Below, in pieces: positions 1 through 6,103 of a DNA stretch of 45,654 nt. The position numbers and the translations under genes are program-made. The DNA lies in the IMG/VR virus record IMGVR_UViG_3300005096_000105, positions 1 through 45,654 of that record; one strand, 5' to 3'. This DNA comes from a virus. The number at the start of each line of letters is the position of its first letter. Positions within the stretch are counted from its first letter, which is position 1. The notes under the pieces were generated by a model, which was not told the DNA's origin, searched no databases, and saw only the letters and a program-made list of their open reading frames with translations.

Positions 1-91
1 ATCAAAAGACTTGCTGCGAGTGCAAGAAGGATATCCATGCTGGAGAAAAATACGTGCAGTTAGTTGGCTTGTGGGACGAGGGCTGGAAGTC
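1..91. repeat. Terminal direct repeat, left copy
   Basis: These 91 bases are identical to 45564-45654. A reading frame runs through both copies into unique sequence on each side, so joining the ends gives a continuous gene. The simplest reading is the overlap left when a circular or circularly permuted genome is assembled. A true short terminal repeat is possible but cannot be told apart from sequence alone. Confidence 0.95.
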
Positions 92-239
92 ATACGCAAC
101 ATGCCTTCGGTGCGATGCTGTTCGACGCAAATTGATTGAACAGCTAAGCGAGTTCCGGAATGCAGATGAGGGTGTCCCCCTTGGTGGATTGAGAGATGAG
201 CTAAGGGAATACAATAGAGACCGGCACGCGGGCCGTTAG
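3..239 (+). CDS. Zinc-ribbon protein, 3' part (continues from 45512 across the join)
   Basis: This is the larger part of a 96-residue gene whose start (ATG 45512) lies at the other end of the window. The whole protein has two CxxC pairs, at residues 22-25 and 52-55, spaced as in a small zinc ribbon, followed by a charged helical tail. Such proteins bind zinc and often nucleic acid or protein, but the target is unknown. Its stop codon TAG (237-239) lies inside the tRNA-Lys gene: the last three codons build the tRNA acceptor stem, and the stop is made of tRNA bases 8-10. Transcription of the gene therefore runs straight into the tRNA. No family name is assigned. Confidence 0.8.
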   Translation, partial: QKTCCECKKDIHAGEKYVQLVGLWDEGWKSYATCLRCDAVRRKLIEQLSEFRNADEGVPLGGLRDELREYNRDRHAGR

Positions 240-301
240 CTCAGCGGAAGAGCACGGGGCTTTTAACCTTGTGGTCGTGGGTTCGAGTCCCACACGGCCC
301 A
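230..301 (+). tRNA. tRNA-Lys (anticodon TTT)
   Basis: A complete cloverleaf can be drawn. The acceptor stem has seven perfect pairs (230-236 with 294-300). The D-stem GCTC/GAGC is at 239-242/250-253. The anticodon stem 255-259/267-271 has two G-T pairs and a seven-base loop with anticodon TTT at 262-264. The T-stem GTGGG/CCCAC (277-281/289-293) carries the loop TTCGAGT, and the discriminator is A301. CCA is not encoded. The gene overlaps the end of the upstream coding sequence by 10 bases and is the first of three tRNA-sized elements packed between 230 and 593. It would read AAA and AAG lysine codons. Confidence 0.93.
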
Positions 302-306
302 ATTCG

Positions 307-478
307 CGACACGGTGGCACCGTGGATTGACATGGATAGGCGACACCCCGTGCCTGAGTAGGGGTGGAAGTCTTGGACGTATCAGCGACTGGGCGCACAG
401 ACGGATTAACAGGCATCCAGAAATGCGGCTGTTTTTTGATGCGGATACCAGTGGGTTTGAATCCCATCCACCGTGTCG
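307..478 (+). ncRNA. tRNA-like RNA 1: acceptor and T-arm enclosing a pseudoknot domain
   Basis: The ends look like a tRNA: ACGGTGG (311-317) pairs with CCACCGT (468-474), extendable to 11 pairs (307-317/468-478). A T-arm follows at 451-467 with loop TTTGAAT. After a two-base spacer comes a 5-bp stem with a six-base loop (320-324/331-335), unlike a normal D-arm. In place of an anticodon arm there is a hairpin CACCCC/GGGGTG (344-349/361-366) whose loop TGCCT (351-355) can pair with AGGCA (411-415), forming a pseudoknot. A further hairpin GCATC/GATGC (413-417/438-442) partly competes with it. It is not a tmRNA: no credible tag frame is present. It starts six bases after tRNA-Lys and is probably cut from the same transcript. 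Function unknown. Confidence 0.6.
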
Positions 479-485
479 TGATTTA

Positions 486-593
486 CTCGCAGCGGCGTGG
501 CGGGACACGCAAGCAGGGTCAATAGTTCCGAGTGATGCCGACCCTGTTATGGCTATCAAAACGGAACAGCCGGTTCGACTCCGGCCTGCGAGG
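486..593 (+). ncRNA. tRNA-like RNA 2: acceptor and T-arm enclosing a pseudoknot domain
   Basis: The acceptor CTCGCAG (486-492) pairs perfectly with CTGCGAG (586-592). The T-arm is canonical: GCCGG, loop TTCGACT, CCGGC (569-585). A two-base spacer precedes a 5-bp stem with a six-base loop (495-499/506-510), the same plan as the element at 307-478. The anticodon arm is replaced by an H-type pseudoknot: stem CAGGGTC/GACCCTG (514-520/540-546), with the loop segment GTTCCG (525-530) pairing with CGGAAC (562-567). No CCA is encoded. It ends 11 bases before the next start codon and has no open frame of its own. Two neighbours sharing this plan with unrelated stem sequences argue for a conserved RNA fold; the function is unknown. 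Confidence 0.65.
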
Positions 594-604
594 TAAAGGA
601 GAAA

Positions 605-1348
605 ATGATGAAAAATAACGAAATCAAAGCGGCGAGACGGGTGATTGAGGAATTCAACGAAGGGGAATCGTTTGAAAACGTTTGCGCGAAGTGCGGCGTG
701 GATGTTGAGGTTCCTGTTGAATGTGAATTTAACGAGTCGGACCGGTGTGGGTACTGTTGTGCAAATTTTGCGGACCTTGCCCGCACCGGATGGCCTGTGG
801 CGTTGGATGAGGTGGAGCGGCTGCGTGCTGAAAACGAAACACTTCGCAGCCAACTCGATGACGACAGTATCGTGGCCGCGTTAGACCTTAATCGCAAAAA
901 CGTCGATACGGATTTCGCGGAACTGATACAGGTTTCAGAGAAGCACATCGAGCGCCAAAAGGACGTGCGTGAAGATTGGTACGACTACCAGCCGCACACA
1001 ATCCTCGAACTGATTGCCGAGATACTTCGGACGCGCAAGGTAATCAAGGAGTTTCTTGGCTCCCCAACTAGGGGCGAGTGGTTCGAGGTCGCCGACAAGT
1101 TGAGGGTCGCAGCCAATGGCGAAGAAACCGACGCCTTGCTGGACGGCTATCGTGGTGTGGAAATCATTAGACTTCAAGTATTACTTAATGATTCAGGTAT
1201 CGAAGCACTAGGACACAGGACAGAGATTAGGCGGCTGTGTGCGGTGGTTCAAGACGTGTTGGATAATTTCGACCCAACTAACACAGAGAAAATCTATATG
1301 AGACTGAAAGACGGAATGGCCGTGCTGGATGGGGAGGTGACGGCGTGA
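605..1348 (+). CDS. Hypothetical protein with N-terminal zinc ribbon and coiled coil
   Basis: This 247-residue protein begins at ATG 605 behind the strong ribosome site AAAGGAGAA. Near the N-terminus are two cysteine pairs (CAKC and CGYCC) that could bind zinc. A leucine-zipper-like stretch follows (LRAENETLRSQL, about residues 74-85), and the rest is helical and charged. I do not recognise the family; zinc ribbon plus coiled coil is common in small early phage proteins that bind host partners. Its stop overlaps the GTG start of the next gene (GTGA), so the two are translationally coupled. Confidence 0.72.
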   Translation: MMKNNEIKAARRVIEEFNEGESFENVCAKCGVDVEVPVECEFNESDRCGYCCANFADLARTGWPVALDEVERLRAENETLRSQLDDDSIVAALDLNRKNVDTDFAELIQVSEKHIERQKDVREDWYDYQPHTILELIAEILRTRKVIKEFLGSPTRGEWFEVADKLRVAANGEETDALLDGYRGVEIIRLQVLLNDSGIEALGHRTEIRRLCAVVQDVLDNFDPTNTEKIYMRLKDGMAVLDGEVTA

Positions 1349-1440
1349 GTGATGATGCAATACAGACCATATGTGCGACTGTTTGTTTCGTGGTTATCTG
1401 CGTGACGACGGCGTTCGTTATGAGGAAGTATTTCAAATGA
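1345..1440 (+). CDS. Small single-span membrane protein (31 aa)
   Basis: A GTG start at 1345 overlaps the previous stop (GTGA) and sits just downstream of GGAGGTGA, a near-perfect Shine-Dalgarno. The product has a short polar N-terminus, one hydrophobic span (about residues 8-25, with CATVCFVVICVTTAFV), and a basic tail RKYFK, giving an expected N-out, C-in orientation. Its stop overlaps the ATG of the next gene (ATGA). Function unknown; it could be a holin-like or inhibitor peptide. The tight overlap on both sides is the main reason to believe it is expressed. Confidence 0.6.
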   Translation: MSDDAIQTICATVCFVVICVTTAFVMRKYFK

Positions 1441-1697
1441 AACACGATGAAAACTGCGCCGCATTAAGAAACCAGCAAGACGGAAAACCGTACCTATGTA
1501 ACTGTGGCGCAGATGCCTGGTACGCCACCAGCCTGAGGCACTACGTAGATATTGTTCTGCCGATTCTGTATGCGAGTCTCCCCGACAGGTTCGAGGATTC
1601 AATTGCACGCCAGTGTTTTGATATGGCGGAGGCGATGATCGCGGAAGAACGCAAGCGGTTGAACGATTCACTAGGAACACAGGAGGAAACGACATGA
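1437..1697 (+). CDS. Hypothetical protein, 86 aa
   Basis: The start at ATG 1437 is chosen because it overlaps the preceding stop (ATGA) and has GAGGAAG upstream; an in-frame upstream extension would overlap the small membrane gene. The N-terminal third carries a CNCG motif, and the C-terminal half is amphipathic helix rich in Glu and Arg. The family is not recognised. Its stop overlaps the next start (ATGA), so it belongs to a chain of coupled small genes from 605 to 2255. Confidence 0.62.
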   Translation: MKHDENCAALRNQQDGKPYLCNCGADAWYATSLRHYVDIVLPILYASLPDRFEDSIARQCFDMAEAMIAEERKRLNDSLGTQEETT

Positions 1698-1927
1698 AAA
1701 TGAGTGAAGCCATGAGGCAGTGGATGGTGGACAACGGCATCACGTCCGCGCCGGAGATTGTGTCCAAGGATGAAATCGACCGTATGGCCAGAAATAACGA
1801 GGGGGAGTTTCTAACCGAAGCAGACCTTTGTTACTACGCTCCGTACAACCCCAGGCCAAATCCCCAAACATGGGGAAAGCTGCACGATGGACGAATCGTT
1901 TGCACGGAGGCACGCGATGACTCGTGA
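1694..1927 (+). CDS. Hypothetical protein, 77 aa
   Basis: ATG 1694 overlaps the previous stop and has AGGAGGAAACG just upstream, an excellent ribosome site. The product is charged, without membrane segments or cysteine pairs, and contains a tyrosine- and proline-rich middle (YYAPYNPRPNPQTWG). It overlaps the next gene by 11 bases. No family is recognised. Confidence 0.62.
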   Translation: MKMSEAMRQWMVDNGITSAPEIVSKDEIDRMARNNEGEFLTEADLCYYAPYNPRPNPQTWGKLHDGRIVCTEARDDS

Positions 1928-2255
1928 ACAAATCATGCAACTCGACGGCGATGCGTTGGATATGGCGTGCGTGCTAATGAGTAGACCAGAGAGATTGCCT
2001 GGGGAATGGCACCCATCCACCGACGCCAACCACGCCATCCAATTCGCTGAGGCGATGCGGAAGGCGGGGAGGATTGTGGAGTGGAGAATCGTATCGCCAA
2101 TAAAAAACGGTGTGTTTGTTGCAGAAGTATGGCCACAAGATGACTTCAATCAAACACTTATTGAAAATAAGAGCCTCGCCATTTCCCTCTGCCAGGCCGT
2201 TCTGATTGCGTGCTTAAACCTTGACACCCCCGCCCCCGCCGCCGACGATCCGTAG
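1917..2255 (+). CDS. Phage ABA-sandwich-like protein
   Basis: Starting at ATG 1917 (after CACGGAGGCACGCG), this 112-residue protein resembles the small phage family often called ABA sandwich. An N-terminal segment begins MTREQIMQLDGDALDMACV, followed by an HPSTDANHAIQFAEAM segment typical of these proteins, a beta-rich middle, and a C-terminal helix with LAISLCQAVLIACL. Such proteins are common in accessory regions of tailed phages and have no known activity. The call comes from pattern recognition, not a profile search. Confidence 0.6.
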   Translation: MTREQIMQLDGDALDMACVLMSRPERLPGEWHPSTDANHAIQFAEAMRKAGRIVEWRIVSPIKNGVFVAEVWPQDDFNQTLIENKSLAISLCQAVLIACLNLDTPAPAADDP

Positions 2256-2272
2256 ACAAACGGAGAACCAGA

Positions 2273-2614
2273 TTGATAATCGCGCAAATCGCTCAGGATG
2301 CCGTAGCCGACCCCAACTCCCTGAAGGCGCTGGCGGCATTTGCAGGGACGCTCACGACCGCCGTAGCTGGCGGAGGGTACTTTCTCCACCGGAAGGTCAA
2401 GAATGGCGGAGGCGGCAACACAGACGCCATGCGGGCGACACAAGAAGCACATACCAAGCTGCTCGAAGACAGGAGACTGCAAGAGGTAAAGATTTTCGAG
2501 AAACTCGACGACATCAAGGATGGGATCGGCGGCGTCGCGATATCGGTAGCCGAGTTATCAGCAAACGTAAAGAACACCGACAAGCGACTCGAACGACTTG
2601 AGGATCGACAATAG
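2273..2614 (+). CDS. Membrane-anchored coiled-coil protein, holin-like
   Basis: The likely start is TTG 2273, eight bases after CGGAGA. The 113-residue product has a hydrophobic, glycine-rich segment near residues 18-40 (AAFAGTLTTAVAGGGYFLHR) ending in basic residues. A heptad-rich helix then runs to the end (about residues 65-113, finishing DKRLERLEDRQ). A membrane anchor joined to a long coiled coil recalls XhlA-type holin partners, though here the anchor is N-terminal. It is followed by a lipoprotein and another small membrane protein, so a lysis or envelope cassette is a reasonable inference. Confidence 0.55.
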   Translation: MIIAQIAQDAVADPNSLKALAAFAGTLTTAVAGGGYFLHRKVKNGGGGNTDAMRATQEAHTKLLEDRRLQEVKIFEKLDDIKDGIGGVAISVAELSANVKNTDKRLERLEDRQ

Positions 2615-2626
2615 GGAGATCAAACG

Positions 2627-3106
2627 ATGAGGATCACGGTATTAGCTCTGGTTTACTGGTTTTCAGGGTGCCTCGCGGGATGCGCTGCGTTCAACCCTGG
2701 CGGGCAAGTTGCCTCAGCGCTCCGGGCGAAGGACACCATGAAGCTGGGCGGAAAAGAGGGTCTTGACGCCAAGTTCGACGGAACGCACGGCGTAAGCTTC
2801 ATGTACGCCAAAGGCAACGTCAAGATCACGTTCGACGCCGACGGGAACATCATCCCCGATGTCGAGAACTCCCAACTCACTGAACTCGTCTGGAAGAAGG
2901 GCAGCACGCAAGGTGCGGCGGGCAGCCTCGACAGCATGGCGCAGATGGGTATCGCTCAAACTCAAATGATGACGCAGATGCTCACGTCGGTTATGTCTTT
3001 GGTGGGCGGCGCGGCCCCGCCGCCGGCAGCGCCGGCAAACGACCGGGTGGCTGATTTACTTGAAGACTTGTCCGCAAGACTCGCGGCACTCGAAGACAAC
3101 GAATAG
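2627..3106 (+). CDS. Phage lipoprotein
   Basis: The protein has 159 residues. It opens with a hydrophobic signal of about 15 residues ending in the lipobox LAGC (residues 16-19), so signal peptidase II should leave a lipidated Cys19. The mature part is beta-rich and then alanine- and proline-rich (GGAAPPPAAPAN), ending in a heptad-like helix LLEDLSARLAALEDNE. The start at 2627 is preceded by GGAGATCAAACG. A virus-encoded lipoprotein beside small membrane proteins could be an outer spanin or a superinfection-exclusion protein; the sequence does not decide. Confidence 0.68.
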   Translation: MRITVLALVYWFSGCLAGCAAFNPGGQVASALRAKDTMKLGGKEGLDAKFDGTHGVSFMYAKGNVKITFDADGNIIPDVENSQLTELVWKKGSTQGAAGSLDSMAQMGIAQTQMMTQMLTSVMSLVGGAAPPPAAPANDRVADLLEDLSARLAALEDNE

Positions 3107-3116
3107 GAGTTTGAAC

Positions 3117-3305
3117 ATGAACGCAATTCTGAAATCGTGGAAAACGACAGCACCCGGCATCCTGCTGGTCGGCTACGTTGTTGTGCAGGGATTCAAGACC
3201 GGGGTATGGCTCGACCCGACTAGCCTCGTCGCCCTGTTCGCGTCTGCCGGACTCATCGCGGCCCGCGACAGCAACGTCACAAGCGAGCAAGCCAAGGCCC
3301 GATAG
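3117..3305 (+). CDS. Small membrane protein, candidate holin (62 aa)
   Basis: ATG 3117 follows ATAGGAGTTTGAAC. The protein starts MNAILKSWKTTAPGILLVGY and has two hydrophobic stretches (about residues 12-26 and 33-50) separated by a WLDPTS turn. It ends GLIAARDSNVTSEQAKAR. This layout, with a KTT near the start and an AxDSNVT tail, recurs in small phage proteins found near lysis genes. It would sit in the inner membrane. The holin role is inferred from size, topology and position; no endolysin lies next to it. Confidence 0.55.
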   Translation: MNAILKSWKTTAPGILLVGYVVVQGFKTGVWLDPTSLVALFASAGLIAARDSNVTSEQAKAR

Positions 3306-3369
3306 CAGGCTCGCATACCGTACCTTTCTTCCGAGTGTCATTCGCTCCGGTATTGAGTTATCGGGGCGT

Positions 3370-3398
3370 TTGGCATTTAATACTTGACCGCTTATTGT
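3370..3398 (+). promoter_or_regulatory. Candidate sigma70-type promoter
   Basis: TTGGCA (3370-3375) and TATTGT (3393-3398) are separated by 17 bases in the 158-base gap before the gene at 3464. The -35 box matches the consensus at five of six positions and the -10 at four. It would drive the small genes from 3464 on. It is weaker than the promoter pair at 4381 and 36016. Confidence 0.4.
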
Positions 3399-3463
3399 TT
3401 GTGACGTAAGTTGTTTGTGAGGCCAACCGCACCGGGCGGCCCGCATACCGAGAGGATCAAACA

Positions 3464-3661
3464 ATGCACTACCCAAGCCCAGTCAGGGCAGACGACCCAC
3501 CCGAGACCCATGACCAGATGATGACGCGCGTGCTGACGCAGGCGCTGATGTGGATGGGCGGAAACAAAGAGATAGACATTTGCAACCTCGACCCACTGAA
3601 GAAGGCCCGCGCCGATGTCCGCCTCGCCCTCGACGCGCTCGACGAAAGGGCCAAGCGATGA
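3464..3661 (+). CDS. Hypothetical protein, 65 aa
   Basis: ATG 3464 follows the recurrent start context GAGGATCAAACA. The product is soluble and mostly helical, with an aspartate-rich C-terminal half (KARADVRLALDALDER). No motif is recognised. Its stop overlaps the ATG of the next gene (ATGA), the first of several such couplings up to 4121. The 158-base gap upstream probably holds its promoter (3370-3398). Confidence 0.6.
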   Translation: MHYPSPVRADDPPETHDQMMTRVLTQALMWMGGNKEIDICNLDPLKKARADVRLALDALDERAKR

Positions 3662-3852
3662 CCCGTCCTGACGAACTCCGCGCGATGGTCCAGCACAGTT
3701 GCGAGTATGTCGGCGAGTGCGACGCCTGTCATTACGATCCGCTGCCCGTGTTCGTAAACTCTGACGGCGAAGAGCCGTTCATCCGCTGTGCGAAGTGCTG
3801 GGTTGATGAAGCGAAGAAGCTCGAACGATCGGCTGAGGAGGTGACATCGTGA
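3658..3852 (+). CDS. Small zinc-binding protein (64 aa)
   Basis: The start is ATG 3658, overlapping the previous stop. Cysteines in CEYVGECDACHYD and, 30 residues later, CAKC give four to five potential zinc ligands in a compact ribbon, followed by a short charged helix KKLERSAEEVTS. It is one of about a dozen small cysteine-pair proteins in this genome. Function unknown. The stop overlaps the GTG start of the next gene. Confidence 0.6.
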   Translation: MTRPDELRAMVQHSCEYVGECDACHYDPLPVFVNSDGEEPFIRCAKCWVDEAKKLERSAEEVTS

Positions 3853-4121
3853 GCCTTTCCGATGATCTTGATACGCTCGCCCAACAAGGAAAAACGGGTG
3901 AGCGATTCGTCGCTACGGTGCGTTACTCTGTTCCGCTCGGCAATCCGTCGATTGTGGAAAAACCGTTTTTTATTATTTCAGAACGGTTCGCAGACTTTGA
4001 CCGTTCCTTGGCATGGGTATCCGACGTGTTATGCACAATGAGACACGCTAGCCCGATGTATAGGCTGTCGTCAGTCAGTGTTTCAACCGTGCAGTGTGAG
4101 GAGGATACCGATGAAGGTTGA
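3849..4121 (+). CDS. Hypothetical protein, 90 aa
   Basis: GTG 3849 overlaps the preceding stop (GTGA) and follows GAGGTGACATC. The protein is a mixed alpha/beta chain with several aromatic residues (PFFIISERFADF) and no recognised motif. The C-terminal eleven bases overlap the small membrane gene at 4111. Translational coupling on both sides supports expression, but I cannot give a role. Confidence 0.58.
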   Translation: MSLSDDLDTLAQQGKTGERFVATVRYSVPLGNPSIVEKPFFIISERFADFDRSLAWVSDVLCTMRHASPMYRLSSVSVSTVQCEEDTDEG

Positions 4122-4236
4122 CCGCTACGGCGTCCGAGAGGGCGCGACGGGATCGGCGTTCGTGTTCGTGTTCTGCGGGCTTGCTGTGGCCGCTGTGTGG
4201 TGCTGGTCTTTTGCTTGTGGGTATATGGCAGGATGA
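4111..4236 (+). CDS. Small single-span membrane protein (41 aa)
   Basis: ATG 4111 lies 11 bases inside the end of the previous gene and behind GAGGAGGATACC, a strong ribosome site. The product has a charged N-terminus (MKVDRYGVREGATG) and then one long hydrophobic stretch rich in Phe, Trp, Cys and Ala (about residues 15-38). It would be an inner-membrane peptide with a cytoplasmic N-terminus. It ends the upstream gene chain; a terminator follows at 4322. Function unknown. Confidence 0.55.
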   Translation: MKVDRYGVREGATGSAFVFVFCGLAVAAVWCWSFACGYMAG

Positions 4237-4321
4237 AAAATGGTACAATCTCCGCGACTCTGCACCGGGTTGCGTAGGTATATGAGACTATGACCGGGTT
4301 TAACACCGCCCGGTTTGCCCG

Positions 4322-4359
4322 TCCCCTCGGTCAGGTGCATGGCCGGGGGGATGCTTTTT
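4322..4359 (+). terminator. Rho-independent terminator
   Basis: A strong hairpin pairs TCCCC (4323-4327 region) and CGGTC (4328-4332) with GGCCG and GGGGA (4341-4351), with the loop AGGTGCAT, and is followed by TGCTTTTTG. It closes the transcript that carries the genes up to 4236. A smaller hairpin, ACCGGG/CCCGGT (4293-4298/4309-4314), lies just upstream. Between 4237 and 4500 I see no gene, only this terminator and the promoter at 4381. Confidence 0.7.
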
Positions 4360-4380
4360 GCGCCCATCCTAAGAAAAAAC

Positions 4381-4409
4381 TTGCCCCTTAATAATCTGTG
4401 GGTTATATT
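4381..4409 (+). promoter_or_regulatory. Promoter, TTGCCC-17-TATATT type
   Basis: TTGCCC (4381-4386) and TATATT (4404-4409) are 17 bases apart, directly after the terminator at 4322-4359 and an A-rich stretch. The same two hexamers with the same spacing recur at 36016-36044 in front of the recombination block, which makes chance unlikely. It should drive the genes from 4501 to 6016. The -10 box matches the consensus at five of six positions. Confidence 0.65.
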
Positions 4410-4500
4410 GATCTCGGTTGCCGCCACTTCCGGCACCTGCATCGCGAGGCTGCACCGCTTCGCCGCCCGCCCCAGCGTCAACGGGGCGCGGATCAAACCA

Positions 4501-4749
4501 ATGGCTAATAAAGAGGTAAGCGGCGGCGGGACCAGCATCCTTGGTCTGCTCGGGGTCGCGTTCATCGTGCTCAAGCTGACGGGGTTTATCGACTGGTCAT
4601 GGTGGTGGGTGACGGCCCCGTTCTGGGGTGGTCTTGTTTTGATTCTTGTTGTGTGCGCCGTTATCGCTTCATTCTTTGCGGGCCGCGCAGCGATTCGGAT
4701 TGCTCGTATTTGGATGTTTCAGGAAAAAGACGGAGGAAAGGGGAAATGA
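4501..4749 (+). CDS. Two-span membrane protein of the phage Fragile-X-F-like type
   Basis: ATG 4501 follows GCGGATCAAACCA. The 82-residue product begins with a short glycine-rich polar segment, then two hydrophobic spans (about residues 12-28 and 38-60) around the turn FIDWSWWWVTAPFW, and ends basic and soluble (QEKDGGKGK). The order GGG...LGLL...LKLTG.IDWSWWWV matches small proteins annotated in phages as transmembrane Fragile-X-F protein. Their activity is not known. Its stop overlaps the next start (ATGA). It is the first gene behind the promoter at 4381. Confidence 0.65.
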   Translation: MANKEVSGGGTSILGLLGVAFIVLKLTGFIDWSWWWVTAPFWGGLVLILVVCAVIASFFAGRAAIRIARIWMFQEKDGGKGK

Positions 4750-4970
4750 ACTGGGCAGACAGAAACTGTGAGGGCGCGGGGCCGCACAACGGTCGCGAGG
4801 TTCGGTTGTACCCGACCGGCGGGGGCGGAAACTTGATCCTGTGTTGCGCGTGCTGGCGACGAGAGAACCGATTCAGGCACGAAAGGGGCCAAGAGTACAC
4901 CGCGGCGCTAACACTGTTTCCTACGCTGGACTGGACGCGGGGCGTTATTGTGGCAAGGGGGGAAGCATGA
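4746..4970 (+). CDS. Small phage protein with conserved Cys/Gly-rich core
   Basis: ATG 4746 overlaps the previous stop and follows GGAGGAAAGGGGAA. The 74-residue product has NCEGAGPHNGREVRLYP, a run of four glycines, then LILCCACWRRE, a layout I associate with a small conserved phage protein that has cysteine or histidine zinc ligands. No activity is known. Its stop overlaps the next ATG at 4967, continuing the chain of coupled genes. Confidence 0.6.
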   Translation: MNWADRNCEGAGPHNGREVRLYPTGGGGNLILCCACWRRENRFRHERGQEYTAALTLFPTLDWTRGVIVARGEA

Positions 4971-5347
4971 GCAACCAACCCAGAAAGACCAACCCAATGA
5001 CCGAAGCCAAACACACGCCGGAACCTATTTACGACACAAGGAGATTGAGACTTTCAGGAGAAGGCCACGTTCGATGCAGAATCCTAAAGGTTGACGGCGG
5101 ATATTGTGAAACCGTAGTTGAGGTTTGGGGGCTGAATGAAGAACGCGATGCCCTAGCGAAGCGCCTCGTTGACTGCTGGAACGCCTGCGAAGGCATCAAC
5201 CCCGACGCGGTGCCGGATTTGCTGACTGCGTGTCGGGCAGCAATCTCCGCAATGACGGACACGCGGTCGCAAAGCTGTAACCAATACGTTGACGCAACGG
5301 AAGAGATTGAAGCAGCCATATCCAAAGCCGAAGGGGGTGCGGGATGA
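4967..5347 (+). CDS. Hypothetical phage protein, 126 aa
   Basis: ATG 4967 follows GGGGGGAAGC and overlaps the previous stop. The middle (RLVDCWNACEGINPDAV) and the downstream PDLLTACRAAISA motif are typical of a widespread small phage protein family of unknown role, in which a beta-rich N-terminus precedes this helical signature. The C-terminus contains another predicted helix (ATEEIEAAISKAEGG). A second ATG at 4997 would give a shorter form; the overlap with the previous gene favours 4967. Confidence 0.6.
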   Translation: MSNQPRKTNPMTEAKHTPEPIYDTRRLRLSGEGHVRCRILKVDGGYCETVVEVWGLNEERDALAKRLVDCWNACEGINPDAVPDLLTACRAAISAMTDTRSQSCNQYVDATEEIEAAISKAEGGAG

Positions 5348-5604
5348 CCAAGCCAACCATCTGCCGGAAATGCAGACACCACACGAGCGACTGGGCATGT
5401 AGGGAGTTTTATTTCTCTAACTTCTGCACGGCTCCCGAACTTCGATTGAATCCCAAGGTGGACTACACGACAGGGAAACCACCAACCGGGAACTCGGACA
5501 ACTATCCAGTTTGCCGGAAGGTCAACGACGGGAATTGTCCATACTTTGAAAAGTCCATTTGGGAGCACCTGCGATCAATCTTTTTTCGGTGGTGGACGTC
5601 TTGA
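5344..5604 (+). CDS. Cysteine-rich protein, probable zinc binder (86 aa)
   Basis: The start is ATG 5344, overlapping the previous stop (ATGA). Cysteines at CRKC, CREF and NFC in the N-terminal half and VCRKVNDGNCPYF further on make two likely metal clusters; histidines (RHHTSDW) are close to the first. The C-terminus is aromatic (WEHLRSIFFRWWTS). I associate this pattern with small phage zinc proteins, function unknown. The stop overlaps a TTG start (TTGA). Confidence 0.6.
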   Translation: MTKPTICRKCRHHTSDWACREFYFSNFCTAPELRLNPKVDYTTGKPPTGNSDNYPVCRKVNDGNCPYFEKSIWEHLRSIFFRWWTS

Positions 5605-5780
5605 AAAAAGAATCGTGTTTCTTGAGGATTGTCGTGTCTCTCGTTGTTCTGGGTGGGATTCTTTTTTTGGATCAAGAATGCACGGATATAGGCAAACCCT
5701 ACGGGTATCCACCACACGACAAGAAGGCGGCGGGGCAATGGCGGCACCTGAAAACACTCGAAATGGAGGCGTCACGTTGA
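5601..5780 (+). CDS. Small protein with N-terminal signal anchor (59 aa)
   Basis: The likely start is TTG 5601, overlapping the previous stop (TTGA). Two lysines and a short charged stretch precede a hydrophobic segment (FLRIVVSLVVLGGILFL, residues 7-23), and the rest is soluble with ECTDIGKPYGYPPHD. It may be a membrane anchor or an exported peptide. The ribosome site is weak, so translation probably depends on coupling. Its stop overlaps the next TTG start. Confidence 0.45.
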   Translation: MKKESCFLRIVVSLVVLGGILFLDQECTDIGKPYGYPPHDKKAAGQWRHLKTLEMEASR

Positions 5781-6016
5781 ACCTACGCATAAACGCCCTA
5801 CGCAAGATCATTGAACTAGCTGAGGCGGACTTTCGCGCAGACTGGCCAAGTATCTGCCATCGGAACACGGGAAAAGCCCTGATCGACAGGATCGGCTTCA
5901 AGCCCTACATCGGGCACGACGGCGACGCGCGGACGTTGCGAATCTCGTACGCGGCTGCGTTTGAGGCTGCACGGCGTGATAGCCTGGAAGTGGGCAAGAT
6001 CGTCGCGGGCGGATAG
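5777..6016 (+). CDS. Hypothetical protein, 79 aa
   Basis: TTG 5777 overlaps the previous stop (TTGA) and sits after GGAGGCGTCACG, a good ribosome site. Longer in-frame versions would overlap the upstream gene extensively, so this start is preferred. The product is alpha/beta with a basic N-terminus and the segment GFKPYIGHDGDARTLRISYA; no family is recognised. It is the last gene of the transcript from the promoter at 4381. The hairpin at 6042-6080 follows. Confidence 0.52.
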   Translation: MNLRINALRKIIELAEADFRADWPSICHRNTGKALIDRIGFKPYIGHDGDARTLRISYAAAFEAARRDSLEVGKIVAGG

Positions 6017-6041
6017 ATCGTCCAACACAGCGCAAACAAAC

Positions 6042-6080
6042 AGCCTCCCGCTGAGCACTGGCGGTCTGCGGTGGGAGGCT
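6042..6080 (+). terminator. Hairpin, weak terminator or leader element
   Basis: AGCCTCCC (6042-6049) pairs perfectly with GGGAGGCT (6073-6080), with room for a further CGC/GCG helix inside. There is only TAACAAC after it, with no T-run, so rho-independent termination would be inefficient. It lies in the leader of the gene at 6104 and may equally control that gene. Confidence 0.4.
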
Positions 6081-6103
6081 TAACAACACAAAGGGATCAA
6101 AAA

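Noticed and set aside
302-475. Ordinary tRNA with a group I intron
   Set aside because: The inserted part is about 130 bases, too short for a group I intron, and the D-arm is not that of a tRNA.
307-478. tmRNA gene
   Set aside because: The segment GTGGATTGACATGG is reminiscent of the tmRNA D-loop and the ends are tRNA-like, but no tag frame ending in hydrophobic Ala-type residues is present and the element is far too short. The only short frame ends in ...LGAQTD.
4233-4274. 13-codon frame starting ATGAAAAATGG after the small membrane gene
   Set aside because: Too short and without its own ribosome site; it overlaps only by the usual ATGA pattern.
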